A stretch of 64,000 nt of DNA, from contig JADWQD010000009.1 in the NCBI GenBank assembly GCA_016110215.1, forward strand, positions 126,093-190,092, written 5' to 3'. Every line of letters starts with the position of its first letter. The first letter of the stretch is position 1. The notes under the pieces were generated by a model that was given only the letters and a program-made list of their open reading frames with translations, ran no database searches and was not told the origin of the DNA. This stretch comes from Capronia americana. Lineage: Eukaryota > Ascomycota > Eurotiomycetes > Chaetothyriales > Herpotrichiellaceae. A program made the position numbers and the translations under genes. Of the stretch, positions 10,667 to 21,250 are shown piece by piece.

Positions 10667-13600
10667 TTCCCAAGTACCACGGTTAATTTTTCTGTAGGCA
10701 TGGATGTGATGAACGAGTTCACGAGGTGAAACAGAAGCATACTAGGATTCAATTCTTGTTGGAAAAGCTGAACGGGGGCGTAATCTCATTGTTCCTGTCA
10801 TGTTATGGTGGTGGCTCCTTATCCACGCGAAATTGATCGCAGACGGTTGAACCTCATCTTCTATGGGCCTGACCCGTGGGGAAGGTCAGCCGAGTCACGT
10901 GATGCTTCCCGCAGTTCACCTTCAGTTGGGCCATGGCCCACATAGAACTTCAGATAATCAATCAATTCAACAAAGTCAGGACCCATGGCTATCATCTTCC
11001 ACCTGTGATCAACGGGCGGCATTACCTGTCCATCTGGAAGAATGTGTTAAAACGCATTATACCTTTGTTGTGGTCGCGATCCCATCCATTCTCAATTCGA
11101 ACTATTCCCACGGACACCCCCGAGTCGCGGCAGGTCAGGCATTGGCCACCAATTGGAGTTGACCCGAACTGCGCTATGTCGGTTCTCTCTGTGGCGTTGC
11201 TGCAATAAGGCTTCGAGTCTCGGGCTTTGGGGCACCGCGTCCGGAGCAGGCGAAGGAAGACTACTTATAGCAGATATGACATACCCTAGCAGGTATGGCA
11301 GACTGGAGCAAGCACTGGTTTCCGGAACATTTCGGCTGATCTTCAAAATTCTCTTCAGCCACTCAATATCGCCACCTTAGCCACAGTTGGGCAGCGGTTC
11401 TTTGCCCACAAATGTACACACAGTCTCAAGAAGTCGCAAGCCTACCGAGATCAGACGAGCAACCTGGTAAGCAACCTGACCAGCAACAAGATCCTTGGAT
11501 GACAGATCAAGCCGTATCCACCAAGGAAAGAATACCGAGGCGATAGGCTGGGATGACACAAGCTGTGACTGCGGACCTTCTGGTATGACCTTCATCTCCC
11601 ATGGAAGTCAGCGCGTTTTCTGATGTTCACAGCGCTCTCTCTGGAAGGGTCGGGTTCGTACGCGCTATGCTGGGCCAGCGACTCAGGTGAGAACACGAAC
11701 CGTCACGGTGGACAACGTTCTCGCAGGTGCGTGATGATAGTGGTCGACGGGGAGCACCGAATCTCCCGACGGTGAGCAGTCCCGTTGGCCGGCCTTATCG
11801 TTCGACTCGATCAAGAGCACTTCGTCGTGGCGGGCTTCTCTAGACACTGTGGCACATCCTCGTCACCCTATGCCCAGATGCGAAGCGATTCCGAATGCTC
11901 GTGGCTTACATCTCAACGAACCCGACCGTGGCGGTAGATATGAAGTGATGAAGATCGCCGTTCGAGGCAACTTGACCAGGCGAGAGACAACTAGGAAGGG
12001 CGGCGTTGGCGAGGAGGCAGGACAGCAGAAGCAATAATCTACGCGGCTCACCCTTCCGATCACGCATTTCGCGCCTCGCCTATAGAGAGGAGAGGCAATC
12101 AAGAAACAGCTCGCGCCCTACAACTTCTTCTACCTCTACAATTGGAAGAAGGACCCCACGCCGACAGACCAAGTGGACTGGTCGATTGGCTTGAATGTCT
12201 TCGCTATGAGGGGCGCCGAGGGGAAGAGTACTGGACCCGTGGGGACTAGATCTCTAGACGGACAACATGACTTGGCCGGAGAAGGCTGCTCGAACCATAC
12301 CAGTGATCGTCAACAAAGAAGCAATATTCAACAGTGCAACCGCTTCGAGCGCGGTCAAAGCTAAAAGACGCTGCTCGAACCATAGCAGTGTCCGTCAACG
12401 AAGGGATGATACCGAAGAGTGCAGCCGTTCCGAGCGGATCAACAGGCTTAGGGTCCACAGTCCTTGACAACGTCGGCCCGGCGTAAGGCTATCGACTTCG
12501 TCACCGACTCCGAAGCAGCATGGCATCGGGAGCTGACTTGTATCCAACAAACAAGAGAATTAATGATTTCATACGAGGAAAGGCAACTACCCTCACCTGC
12601 GAGTGGTGGGCTATCAGGGTGCGAGATGGCCCAGCGACACAGGATCGCGACGGCGGCGTCTGGCTGACGACGAACATGCGATGACTCCATCCAGGGATTT
12701 GGCAGTCACGGGCATTCTGTAGACAACCAGTGCGGCTCTCTTCTCCGGAGAATGCCACACGGCCACCTCGCGAGTCAGAGCAAATGACTGGAGGTTCCCT
12801 TTGTTACAGCTTGCGCAGGAGAAGGCGTCATTTCATGTTGCAACGACCAGAGCAGGTATTTCGCCGAATTACAACAACTGAATGCTTGATACGTGCACAA
12901 ACTTCGGATGGGAATCTACGGATATCCAGTAGGAGGCGCTCGGTGGCGTCCCTAGCGCGTTGTCCTAAAGGCCACACAGCCAGTCAAGCCACCAAGCACG
13001 TCCATGCCAGTCAAAGGCCAGCTGCAAGCGAGGACGAAGCATGTCACAGTCACGGCAACAAATAGCAAACACCACGGCATGGCGGTTGGCCTTTGTTTGC
13101 CTCTTGCGGGTCCAGCATGCACCTTCCACCATTTCCCATCACCTGCCCTGTCACATTCTCGCATCCCTCTCCTTCCCTGATGCCCGTCTCGCCCTGCCCC
13201 TTCCTGGATCCATCTGCAACACCCCCCCGGCCAAGAGCGGCCGAGAAAGCTCCCTCGATTTTTTAGGGAGTCCGCCATCCCCCCGACTTTCGACTCGTCG
13301 ACCTCTTTCCCGCCATCTCAGTCCCCAGTGCTCGGACGTATTCTGTACGGCAGAGCAGGGCCAACGAGCACACCAGCACCTTTGTGTACCTCGTCGCTGT
13401 GTGACAAACGCACAGGAGCAGCCTGGGCTGGCTTCAACAGCGGGCTGGATCGCCAGCTAGAGCTCGTCCCGCTCGGTCCGCTTACGTTTGAACGCGGTGC
13501 ATGGTCCAAATCGCTGCCCAGTCTTACTCACTGGCCGAGAGATGATCCCGCTCCGGGTACCTGCCGCGAGGGACTGGGAAGTGGAGCGGAGGATCTGGCG

Positions 13601-13820
13601 ACGGCGAGCATTGTACGTACAGGAAGCTGACCTAGCAGGTCACGCTGGCGATCTAAAATCCGACTCATCTTGAACGATGTGAGGCCTTTAGCGCCTTGGC
13701 ACAGCTGCCTGCATTTTCCTCTCGTACACCGTCTCTCGTACTTCTTAGCTGATACCATAAGATACCGTACAACTTGAGATTACTACTATCCCTCCCACAA
13801 CGAGTCAAGGAACTATTTCA
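10667..13820. other. Long intergenic stretch with diverged duplication; no confident gene
   Basis: A plus frame of 91 codons with a good ATG context (GGCCATGG, 10933-11208) is the best small-gene candidate but has no homology signal. A CACGTG box lies at 10895-10900. An 85-bp diverged tandem duplication covers about 12285-12450. Frames at 13041-13460 and 13328-13673 overlap without splice evidence; the region just downstream of 13750 is the 3' flank of the RING gene. Confidence 0.4.
12285..12450. repeat. Diverged tandem duplication, period 85 bp
   Basis: Two copies beginning GCTGCTCGAACCATA (12285) and the same words at 12370. They share 'GTGCA-CCG-T-CGAGCG' blocks further in, with many substitutions between copies. 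Because 85 is not a multiple of three, the same peptide pattern (AARTI-V-VN) recurs in a different frame. Confidence 0.7.
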
Positions 13821-14702
13821 CTACTGGCTACTCAATCCATCTGGTCCTTTGTTTCCCTCAACCTTGATCAGCTCACGATAGTCCGTGCCGAGATAGATCT
13901 TTTGCGTCCCCTCCACGGGCCGTCGGCAGACGGGGCAGTCGAGTTGCTTGTCCTCCTTCGCCTTCTGTCGTCGCCAGCCAACGAGGCACGGGTTGCAGAA
14001 TCCGTGCCAGCACGGCATCGTAAGCGTGTCTTTGATCATGTCGAGGCACGCCGCACACCGCAAAAGGTCGACCTTATCGAGCTGGCGACGCTTGTCTTCG
14101 AGCTCGCCGGCCATCTCTTGCCTGTCCTCGTGCAGGTCGGCGTTTCGCTTGCGCTCTTCTGCCAGGGCGCGTCGCAGCTCCTCGTATTTGTGGTGCAGTT
14201 TGACGTTCTCCTTCCGCATCTCGTCCCGCACCACGATGACGGTGCCCAAGTACTGCTGCAGGACCCAGTAGTCGCGGGCCATCTGGTCGTGCTTCGCCTG
14301 GACCTCGCGACACGGCCGTTCGACGCGCTGCCGCAGTCGCACGTTGTCCACGATGCGGCCTCGCAGGAGTTGGCCCTGTGTCCACACCCGGCGGTGAGCC
14401 TCCCTGGCGACCCTTTGCTCCGCCTCCAGTTCACGTCCATACTGAGTTTGGAGCCTTGCCAGCTCTTGATCGTGCTGTGCTTTGCGCTGCTGCATCTCGG
14501 CCTCGACGTGTTCGTGGTGCCATTTGATCTCGGCTTGTTTGGCCGCCACTTCGGCCAGGGCGAAGTCGCGCTCCTTCACCAGTTCTTGATGCTGCCGATC
14601 CAGAGGTCCGACCGCTGCTGAGTGTCGGAGCTGCACATCGCTGAGATGGTAGAAATTAGCTCCCCCTAACTGGGCATGGCCAGGGATGCCAGTGCCGGCC
14701 AT
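13821..14702 (-). CDS. RING-finger protein with long coiled coil
   Basis: ATG at 14702 is preferred. The frame is open further upstream, but only from a TTG, through basic Ser/His-rich residues. The 293-residue product has a long charged helical region (about residues 30-210, full of heptad-like E/K/R/Q-L patterns). A C3HC4 RING follows near the C-terminus: C216-x2-C219-x11-C231-x-H233-x2-C236-x2-C239-x16-C256-x2-C259. RING fingers of this type usually recruit ubiquitin-conjugating enzymes (E3 ligases), and the coiled coil probably dimerises or binds substrate. I cannot assign an orthologue. Its neighbour 1.1 kb upstream on the same strand is another coiled-coil protein, and both are flanked by short degenerate tandem repeats. 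Confidence 0.8.
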   Translation of the reverse strand: MAGTGIPGHAQLGGANFYHLSDVQLRHSAAVGPLDRQHQELVKERDFALAEVAAKQAEIKWHHEHVEAEMQQRKAQHDQELARLQTQYGRELEAEQRVAREAHRRVWTQGQLLRGRIVDNVRLRQRVERPCREVQAKHDQMARDYWVLQQYLGTVIVVRDEMRKENVKLHHKYEELRRALAEERKRNADLHEDRQEMAGELEDKRRQLDKVDLLRCAACLDMIKDTLTMPCWHGFCNPCLVGWRRQKAKEDKQLDCPVCRRPVEGTQKIYLGTDYRELIKVEGNKGPDGLSSQ

Positions 14703-15220
14703 GGTGAGTGGAGGGTGGAGCGCTGTGGTTGCACACAGTGGTATCGACTGCTGGAAGGAGCAGTCGACAGACTTCTCACTTGTCTCTTGATGTCTCTTAG
14801 ATCTCTCGTGATGTCTCGAGGAGAACAGATCCTTGGAAGAACCGCTCGAACCCAAGGCATTATCTGCTCGACATATACCACTCGGACAGCGAAGCTGGTG
14901 AAGCTACGACCTTTCATGACGTCTACATTTCATCTCGATCCCTCTTCCGATGCCAGTTCTCTCCCAGACCGCAACGACATACTCCGGACGACAAACTCAA
15001 TTGCCTGAACTGCAACTGCAACCGCTCGCTCACTCCTTCTGCCCCAGCGACTGGTAGCGACTCCCACTCCGACTCCCAACTCTAAACCTGAAAGTAGCCT
15101 TTTCTCCCTCCTGGACCCACGATTTTGATCTCCTTTGTCCTTTGCTCTCATCCAACTGTACTGCACCATTCCAGTCCACACACTTCTCTTGACTGATGGG
15201 CAGGTCGGCGCTGGAGGGGG

Positions 15221-15424
15221 GTCGGAGGCGCTTCTTTCTCTGGAGAGTCAGTCGGAGGCGCTTCTTGTCTATAAAGTTGGTTAGGAGCGCCCTTTGTCTG
15301 TAGATTTAGTCGGAGGCGCTTTGTTCTATAAAGTTGGGGGGAGCGCTCTTTGTCTGTAGACTCTGTCGGAAGTTTCCATTGTAGAGTTGGTCGGAAGCGC
15401 TCTTGTCTGTAGAGCTGGTTGGGA
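15221..15424. repeat. Degenerate 25-30 bp tandem repeat, about seven units
   Basis: Units vary around GTCGGAGGCGCTCTTGTCTG followed by TAGAGTTG. Clear starts occur at 15221 and 15251 and repeat up to a final GTTGGGATC. Unit length varies through small indels, so it is an old array. Confidence 0.8.
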
Positions 15425-15524
15425 TCAACACACTCCCAACCCAAAAACAGTTGGGCGTAGGCGAGGGCATGTCACCAGAGCCTAACCGCAACGACCCCGC
15501 GGAGGACGGCCCATCACGTTGTTG

Positions 15525-15645
15525 AAGATCGCCTATAAGAAAGGCGGGAGGCCGCCTATGATAGCACGGAAAACCGCCTACGACGCCTGTAGTCATTGCC
15601 TATAACGCTGTAGAAGACCGCCTATGATGCCTATAACTCCGGGGT
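15525..15645. repeat. Short degenerate repeat of CGCCTATGATGCC words
   Basis: Five or so variants of 'CCGCCTATRA' separated by 15-25 bp ('agatcgcctataag', 'ggccgcctatgata', 'aaccgcctacgacg', 'attgcctataacg', 'gaccgcctatgatg'). Confidence 0.65.
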
Positions 15646-15792
15646 GCTTGTCCAAATCTGCCTCTTACAACCCGAACGCCTCCCCCCCCAAACTTGACAT
15701 GACAGAACATGTGGTACAGAGTGCAATAAATGCAATGAATGAAATTCGTAGGGCAGCCTACATTGTCTCTTCTCTATGGACTCACTTCATAC

Positions 15793-16944
15793 TCAAGGCT
15801 CGTCGTCGCTGGAAATGTTCCAGATGCGAACATCCGACATCTTCTTCCTCGCTGCTGAGGCCGCCGCCTTCTCGGGGGTCGCCCGGCGCTTCAGACCGCC
15901 GCCGCCTGGGGCTTGCCACCTCCCATCCCCCGAGTCTTGAGTCGCCGCCCGCCAGTCGACCGCCTGGTCCGCATGGGTCTGTCGCCAGTTCGACCCGCCC
16001 AGCGCTGGCGCTTGCATCTCCTCCTTCTCATCTTCGTCCCTGACGTTTGAGCCGACCTTAGTGGGAAGCCAGCGATCTCGCCCTTTGTCACGACGTTGCG
16101 ACGTGTCCTCCATGTTCATCATGTTCGCTGCGCCGTGCGTCTCCGTCAGCAGGTTGAACGACGTCGAGGCGAACGGGGGCTCCTGCCTCACCGCTAGTGG
16201 CTCCGCTGGCCCGCCGCGGGAGGACGACGACGAAGAAGACGCCACGACCGTCATGTCAATCTTTCCCGGCGTCATCTCGAGCATTTCGTCCACTCCTGGG
16301 AGGAGTCGTGGGCCCTCGCCGGGCTGCATGAGGCGCTCCAACAACCCCTTGCACTCCCGCAGATCGTCGCTCACATCCGCCACGTTCTGCGTGGCCAGGA
16401 GCAACTTTTTCTCCGCCTCCCGCACCCGATCGAGTTCCCGCCTCGCGCGGTGCTTTTCGGTCTGCGCCCACTTGTAGGACTCCTCGGCGAGTCTGTTCGC
16501 CTCGGCCGCCTGCTCCTTGGCCTCTGCCGCCCGCCGGTCAGCGTCTTTAACCATTTTATGGGCCTCCGCGATGTCCTCCTGTCGGAGCCGCCGCTCTTCC
16601 CCCACGCTCTTGTGGAGGTATTCCATGGCTTTGCTGAGTTCTGTCATCCGCCTGTTGGCTGCCCCGGCCTGTTCTTCTGCCTCGTCGAGGTCGTTCGTCT
16701 TGCCCACGATGGCGACTCGATGTTCCTCGATGAGGTTGCGGATCTTGTCCTCGTGTCTTATCTTGGCCAACAGAATATCTGTTTCATAGGCAGCCTTGAG
16801 CCTTGTAATCTCCTCTTGGAGACGCCGGATCTCTTCGCCATGGCGAGCCTTGAGAAGGCCGACTTGTTCCACATAGCTCCTGGCCTCGTCAATCAGGGCG
16901 ACGAGCTCCCGGCGGAGTCCCTCAGTGGCGGGATGCCTAAACAT
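15793..16944 (-). CDS. Coiled-coil protein with Ser-rich, disordered C-terminal half
   Basis: The frame stays open upstream to a GTG at 17046, but the first ATG is at 16944 (MFRHPATEGL), giving 383 residues. Residues 10-200 are an almost continuous charged coiled coil (REL-ALIDEARSYVEQ, then many A/E/K/R heptads). The second half is disordered: a run of seven serines, Gly- and Pro-rich stretches, and a basic 'LKRRATPEKAAASAARKK' patch that could be a nuclear localisation signal, ending in acidic SSDDEP. No known domain. GTGAGT just after the GTG could be a donor of an upstream exon, so the N-terminus is provisional. Same orientation and general build as the RING protein next to it, suggesting paired function or old duplication without evident sequence identity (inference). 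Confidence 0.7.
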   Translation of the reverse strand: MFRHPATEGLRRELVALIDEARSYVEQVGLLKARHGEEIRRLQEEITRLKAAYETDILLAKIRHEDKIRNLIEEHRVAIVGKTNDLDEAEEQAGAANRRMTELSKAMEYLHKSVGEERRLRQEDIAEAHKMVKDADRRAAEAKEQAAEANRLAEESYKWAQTEKHRARRELDRVREAEKKLLLATQNVADVSDDLRECKGLLERLMQPGEGPRLLPGVDEMLEMTPGKIDMTVVASSSSSSSRGGPAEPLAVRQEPPFASTSFNLLTETHGAANMMNMEDTSQRRDKGRDRWLPTKVGSNVRDEDEKEEMQAPALGGSNWRQTHADQAVDWRAATQDSGDGRWQAPGGGGLKRRATPEKAAASAARKKMSDVRIWNISSDDEP

Positions 16945-17051
16945 GCTCGACCGCAGGGAGTGACTGAAGAAGGATTGACTGGAGCTGTCTTTAGCAGGGC
17001 TCCCACCGGGGGAACTTGGCTTGCACAGCCGTGGATTGACAATCACTCACC

Positions 17052-17180
17052 GGGATGGCTATCAACTGACTGAGGATGGCTATTCCTGACGGAGGACGAC
17101 TATCACTGACTGAGGACGTCTTATCACTGACCGAGAATGACCGTAACTGACTGGCCCGTCACTGACTGAGGATGATCGGA
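17052..17180. repeat. Degenerate ~20-bp tandem repeat (ACTGACTGAGGATGGCTATC-like)
   Basis: Six to seven diverged copies, for example 'caactgactgaggatggcta', 'cactgactgaggacgtctta', 'cactgaccgagaatgaccgt' and 'cactgactgaggatgatcgg'. Confidence 0.75.
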
Positions 17181-18222
17181 TTGTGACTGACGCGAGGCTG
17201 GTAGATATCTCCGTGGGCATTCCAGCCATGATATGCTGCTTACCTACCTCGTACACCTCACCGACACTCGCTGAGGCTACGGCGTCGTGACGTCTACATT
17301 TCAGCCCTCCTGTCTCGGCTCCCAGCCCTCAGCTCTCATCATCTCCGGGTCTCTTTCTCTTTCTCTCCCTCCCTCTCTCTCTCTCTCAGATCCCAACCTC
17401 TCTTCCCCATCCCGAAACTGGAGTCCAGTACGAGTTTCAGCCGAGCGAGTCCCCAATCACACCCGCCGCCCTTGAACCGTGGTGCATTGATATATCACAT
17501 TTCATGCACGGTTGAGAAAATCCTTGCCCCCTCTGGACATTCACGGATGCCAGGTCTCAGTCGCTCCTGGCACTTCGAATTTCAAACCCACGGACCCAAG
17601 GCCCCCCAGGGCTCCAGAAGCCAATGGACAACTTGACTGAGTCAGGATGGTTATCCATACTATTCGAAGACCGAGTCAACGCGTCAGGGGGGTGTGGGGA
17701 CCGCGCCAGGGCGTGTGCATCGCATCGTTATGTGTTACTCGTACTCGTAGATTACCGGCTCGGTTGTGTCACCGTATCGATGCTGTACCACTGAATGACC
17801 CAATCACCGGCGGACGAAGGTCATCACGGGCACGCACGCGGCCCCTCGCTATGGACCCTGCAATCTGCCCTGAATCGGCCGGGATAGGCGCCCCGAGACT
17901 CGGCCCTAGAGTGGGCTGGAGTCCACTTAGGCGCCCCTGGAGTTGTCCCTGGCTAGCTAGACTCCGCTCAACAATCGCCCAGAGCCACCCCAGCCAGTAG
18001 TACGAGCTGCACTCGCCCCTCGCCCCTCACCAGGCCCAGGCACGCAAATCAACCGCCCAGTATGGAGCGGACTGCAGTTACTTGCACGTACCCTGTACCT
18101 TTCTCTGCCAAGTGGGCTACTTACGAGCACTGTACCTACTCGTACATACTGTATCTCATCCCCCATACCTATGGACCTACAGACAAGACCATTTGAAATC
18201 TGAAATGCAAAAAGTGTTAGAC

Positions 18223-18270
18223 GCAGACGCAGATGCAGATGCAGATGCAGATGCAGATGCAGATGCAGAT
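18223..18270. repeat. (GCAGAT)n hexanucleotide microsatellite
   Basis: Eight units, the first being GCAGAC, followed by decayed units GCAAAC and GCCAAT. Open in all forward frames but with no gene context. Confidence 0.95.
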
Positions 18271-18449
18271 GCAAACGCCAATGCGAAACCATCAAGCAGC
18301 ATGTTTGACTGAGACGTTCTCCATCACGGTCATCGGTCAGGTTGTGCTGTACGGTTTAAGGTACCCCGTAGGTAGTTTTCACCAAAGTCATTGCGGATTA
18401 GTGGGCGTGGCGGGGTAGGCTTTAGGTGCTGTAGCACACCCTATTTCCA

Positions 18450-18555
18450 GGTATCCAGCTGGGCACCCAAGCACCCAGGCACCCAGGCACACAGGAACGC
18501 CAGCGCAGGCTTTGGTCTTTAGCCAACACGCCCTATTTCCAGGCACCCAGGCACT
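18450..18555. repeat. Degenerate AGGCACCC repeats
   Basis: Repeated CACCCAGG units around 18465-18495 and again at 18540-18552, with a shared 'CCTATTTCCAGG' word at both ends (about 18440 and 18532), suggesting a duplicated segment of roughly 90 bp. Confidence 0.6.
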
Positions 18556-20430
18556 CCACGGCAGGAATTAGGCTTGCCTACATACATCATCACCCTACCG
18601 TGTGAGTGAGGCCAGGCCACTCTGACTTTTAGTGCGCTTCACTTCACTTCAGTCCACTTCAGTTCTCTTTTACTTTAGTTTCTGCTCAGTTTCATCTCAC
18701 ACAGCAATATATACTACCTCGTACCTGTAGTACAAACCCTGCACAGCTGTTGGTTCAGTTCGTTCAGTTGAATTTTGAGTCTACTCGTACTTCAGTCCGG
18801 TTTCGCCATGTGATTTCCCACGTACACTTAAGTACCTACCTAGGTACATACCTCGGCTGTTCCATACCCATCCATGACGGGACAGGCACGCACGATAACC
18901 CTTCCTGTGGTGCGGTGTGGTATTGTGGGTTGTGGTACCTGGGGTACCTGCGTGTAGCTGCTGCATAACTTGCCTATCGTCGTCTATCGTCGCCTATCAT
19001 CGCTGACTCGCCTGTCATCGCCTGTTATGGCCTGACCGCCTATCCTCGTCGTCCGATCTAATCTGGTCTGATCTCATCAGCCTCTCGCTTCTCCAAACCT
19101 TTATTGAGAAGGCGGTTTAATTCCTGATTCGGACTCGGATTCGGACTCGACTCTGTGGTCTCTCCGCACTCTTTTGAGATTAGTCTCTACACAGTACAGT
19201 CAGCTCTTCCATCCGCACCTTTTCAGATCTAGACTCGCTGCTGCCTCTGTTGCGGTCCTGTACCACAACTTGGACCATTCAGAGCGAGGCGGTTCGAGTT
19301 CCAGTTCAGTTCTACCTCAGCACGTCAGGTCCCGTCTGAGTGCACCCCGCGCGCGGAGTGACTTTTCCAAGTCAAAGAGGTTGTAGATACATACGTACCT
19401 CATGACTCGAACACTGGTGAGTTTGGTCCGCTTCTTTCACTTCTTCTCCTTGCGTACAGTGCTGAATAGATGTAATACTGATGCTCACAGACCTGATACT
19501 GTAAACATAACGGAGCGGTGACTGCGCGTTTGCGTCTTTCCGAGTCAAAGTGACACCCGCCGCTGCCCTTCTCGGTCGCGCATGATGCACTGTTCATTGC
19601 ACGTTGTAGGTTGCGGCATGACAAAACACCAGAGACACTAGAGACTTGACCAGCGAGCGAGCGAAACTGCACTCGTGTGTATCAGCGACCCGGTTTCGTG
19701 TGATACTGCACAGTACCTGTTGCATGCAGTCTCTCGGACTGTGCTTGTCATTATAGATGCGCACAACACAGCAAAACAGCTGCGCAGCAGGGCAGACGAA
19801 CTGCTCGGGCCTCAGCATGTTCGGCCTGACTACGAGTCTGCCCATCTGTGTCCTATGTCGGCCGCCACCTTTTGTCCTATCGAGGCACAGTGAGCATCAA
19901 GGAGTTGCTGTGTGCTGGACAGATGGGCAAGCGGGCAGCTGGTGGAGGTCAGTTGGACAAGCAAAGATACTGTGTACGTTGACATCATGTGTGCCTGTCG
20001 ATATCACCAAATATTAGGCGTGTCCCCATCCCTCCTGAACATCTGGTGTACTTGGTACGTAGTTGGCCGCCGCCTGATGCGGGGTAAAGGGCAGTGAAGT
20101 GCGGGGAGACCGAGGCAAGGAACCAACGCTTACAAGCACGTACGAGTAGTACGATACAAGTAAGACTGAATCCTACGAGTCTTCGTCAGAGTTTTAGATC
20201 TGGAACCTAATCTGGGCCCTACTCGGTACGAGCAGTCTGCCCGATCCAGGCCCCCGCTGGTTCGGGTAAAGTTAGAGTGCGTCGTGTGGACTCCGGACGG
20301 AGATCTCGCACAGAAAGAAAGTGGCCTCGATTCGGACAGCCAATAGATTTAGAGACCTTAATCATGACACGTGACACTACGATATCTCAACCTGCCATCA
20401 CCCTTTGCCTGCTGACCTCCATGGTGTACG

Positions 20431-21250
20431 CTACAAATCATCTGCGCTTCGATGGGCATCAATCAACAGCTAGGCATGCCCTACCAGTCTCCCAGCCAAC
20501 CTCGAGCTCCAAGCATCCGGTTTGATAATGTCGACGGCGTTGGGCGAGCTCGACGTTGCCCCCGAGCGGTACGACCAGAAGACCCTTACTTGATAGCTGC
20601 CATTCCAGAAGCCGCACAGCTTGCAGGATGTTGGACTCGCTCAATATGATAGGATCAAGCAACATCATCCTCTGCGACAGTCTCCCTCTTACGAGACATA
20701 ACAGGCGTCTACGGTGTACCCTCGACTTGCTTGCGCCCCCCCCCATCTATGCCCCATGTCCAAGATCACCCGAAGCCTCGCAGAGTATGCAAACGAGTGT
20801 GAGGAACGGCCCATGCAGCACAAGCGAAAACGGCCGAGCAGGTGTCTACGGGAATTGCAGAACCGGAGATGATAGTCTCCAGACAAGGGAGCACTAGCAT
20901 CTGAGGCAGAACAGACGCATGATATTTCAAGTGCAAGGAATAACGGCCCATGAGGCGGGGGCAGAGAAGATCACTCGGCGGACGCTCAACCAGGGACAAG
21001 CTGGTCCGTGATGACCGTCAACGACATGCATAATGCAGTGAAGGAGAAGCTTGAAGATCGCCGTGATAGAGACGAGCTACATAGACGCGGTTGCTGAGGC
21101 TGGCCAAGGCGAACCACCTTCGCCAGAGTCTACGGAAAGCCCTCACAACGACGTGATCACAGCTATCTTGCGAGAAGTGATCACGACGGGGACGCTTCAC
21201 GGTGTAGTTGGATATTCTACAGAGCGGGCAAACCCCCTTCGCTCTCCAGC
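20431..21250 (+). pseudogene. Relic coding region interrupted by in-frame stops
   Basis: From ATG 20528 one forward frame reads as ordinary protein. It is cut by TGA-TAG (after 'QKTLT'), TAA (after 'SPSYET'), TGA-TAG (after 'ELQNRR') and further TGAs. Segments between the stops include 'SLQDVGLAQYDRIKQHHPL', 'ITRSLAEYANECEERP' and 'VNDMHNAVKEKLEDRRDRDE'. After about 21090 the coding look moves to another frame (EAGQGEPPSPESTESPHND). TGA, TAG and TAA can each arise from CGA, CAG and CAA by a C-to-T change. No family recognised. An intact gene with several tiny introns is the alternative. Confidence 0.4.

Larger units (their letters stand above)
14703..15792. other. Intergenic with two degenerate tandem arrays
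   Basis: Promoter side of the RING gene, then a 25-30 bp array at 15221-15424 and a 'CCGCCTATGATGCCTATA'-type array at about 15525-15645. Plus frame 15624-16043 overlaps the antisense of the next gene and is a shadow. No further gene seen. Confidence 0.6.
16945..20430. other. Long repeat-rich intergenic region
   Basis: Holds a degenerate ACTGACTGAGGATG array (17052-17180), CT-rich low complexity (17350-17390), a GCAGAT hexamer array (18223-18270), AGGCACCC repeats (18450-18555), 'CTATCGTCGCC' and 'GATTCGGACTCG' words (18975-19155) and many GTAC/TACTCGTAC words. No frame with convincing coding character. Confidence 0.6.

Noticed and set aside
13902..14621. 239-codon plus frame
   Set aside because: Antisense of the RING/coiled-coil gene, which has a complete RING signature.
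13821..16944. RING and coiled-coil genes as a heterokaryon-incompatibility pair
   Set aside because: No HET, NACHT or patatin-type domain is visible; coiled coils alone do not support that.
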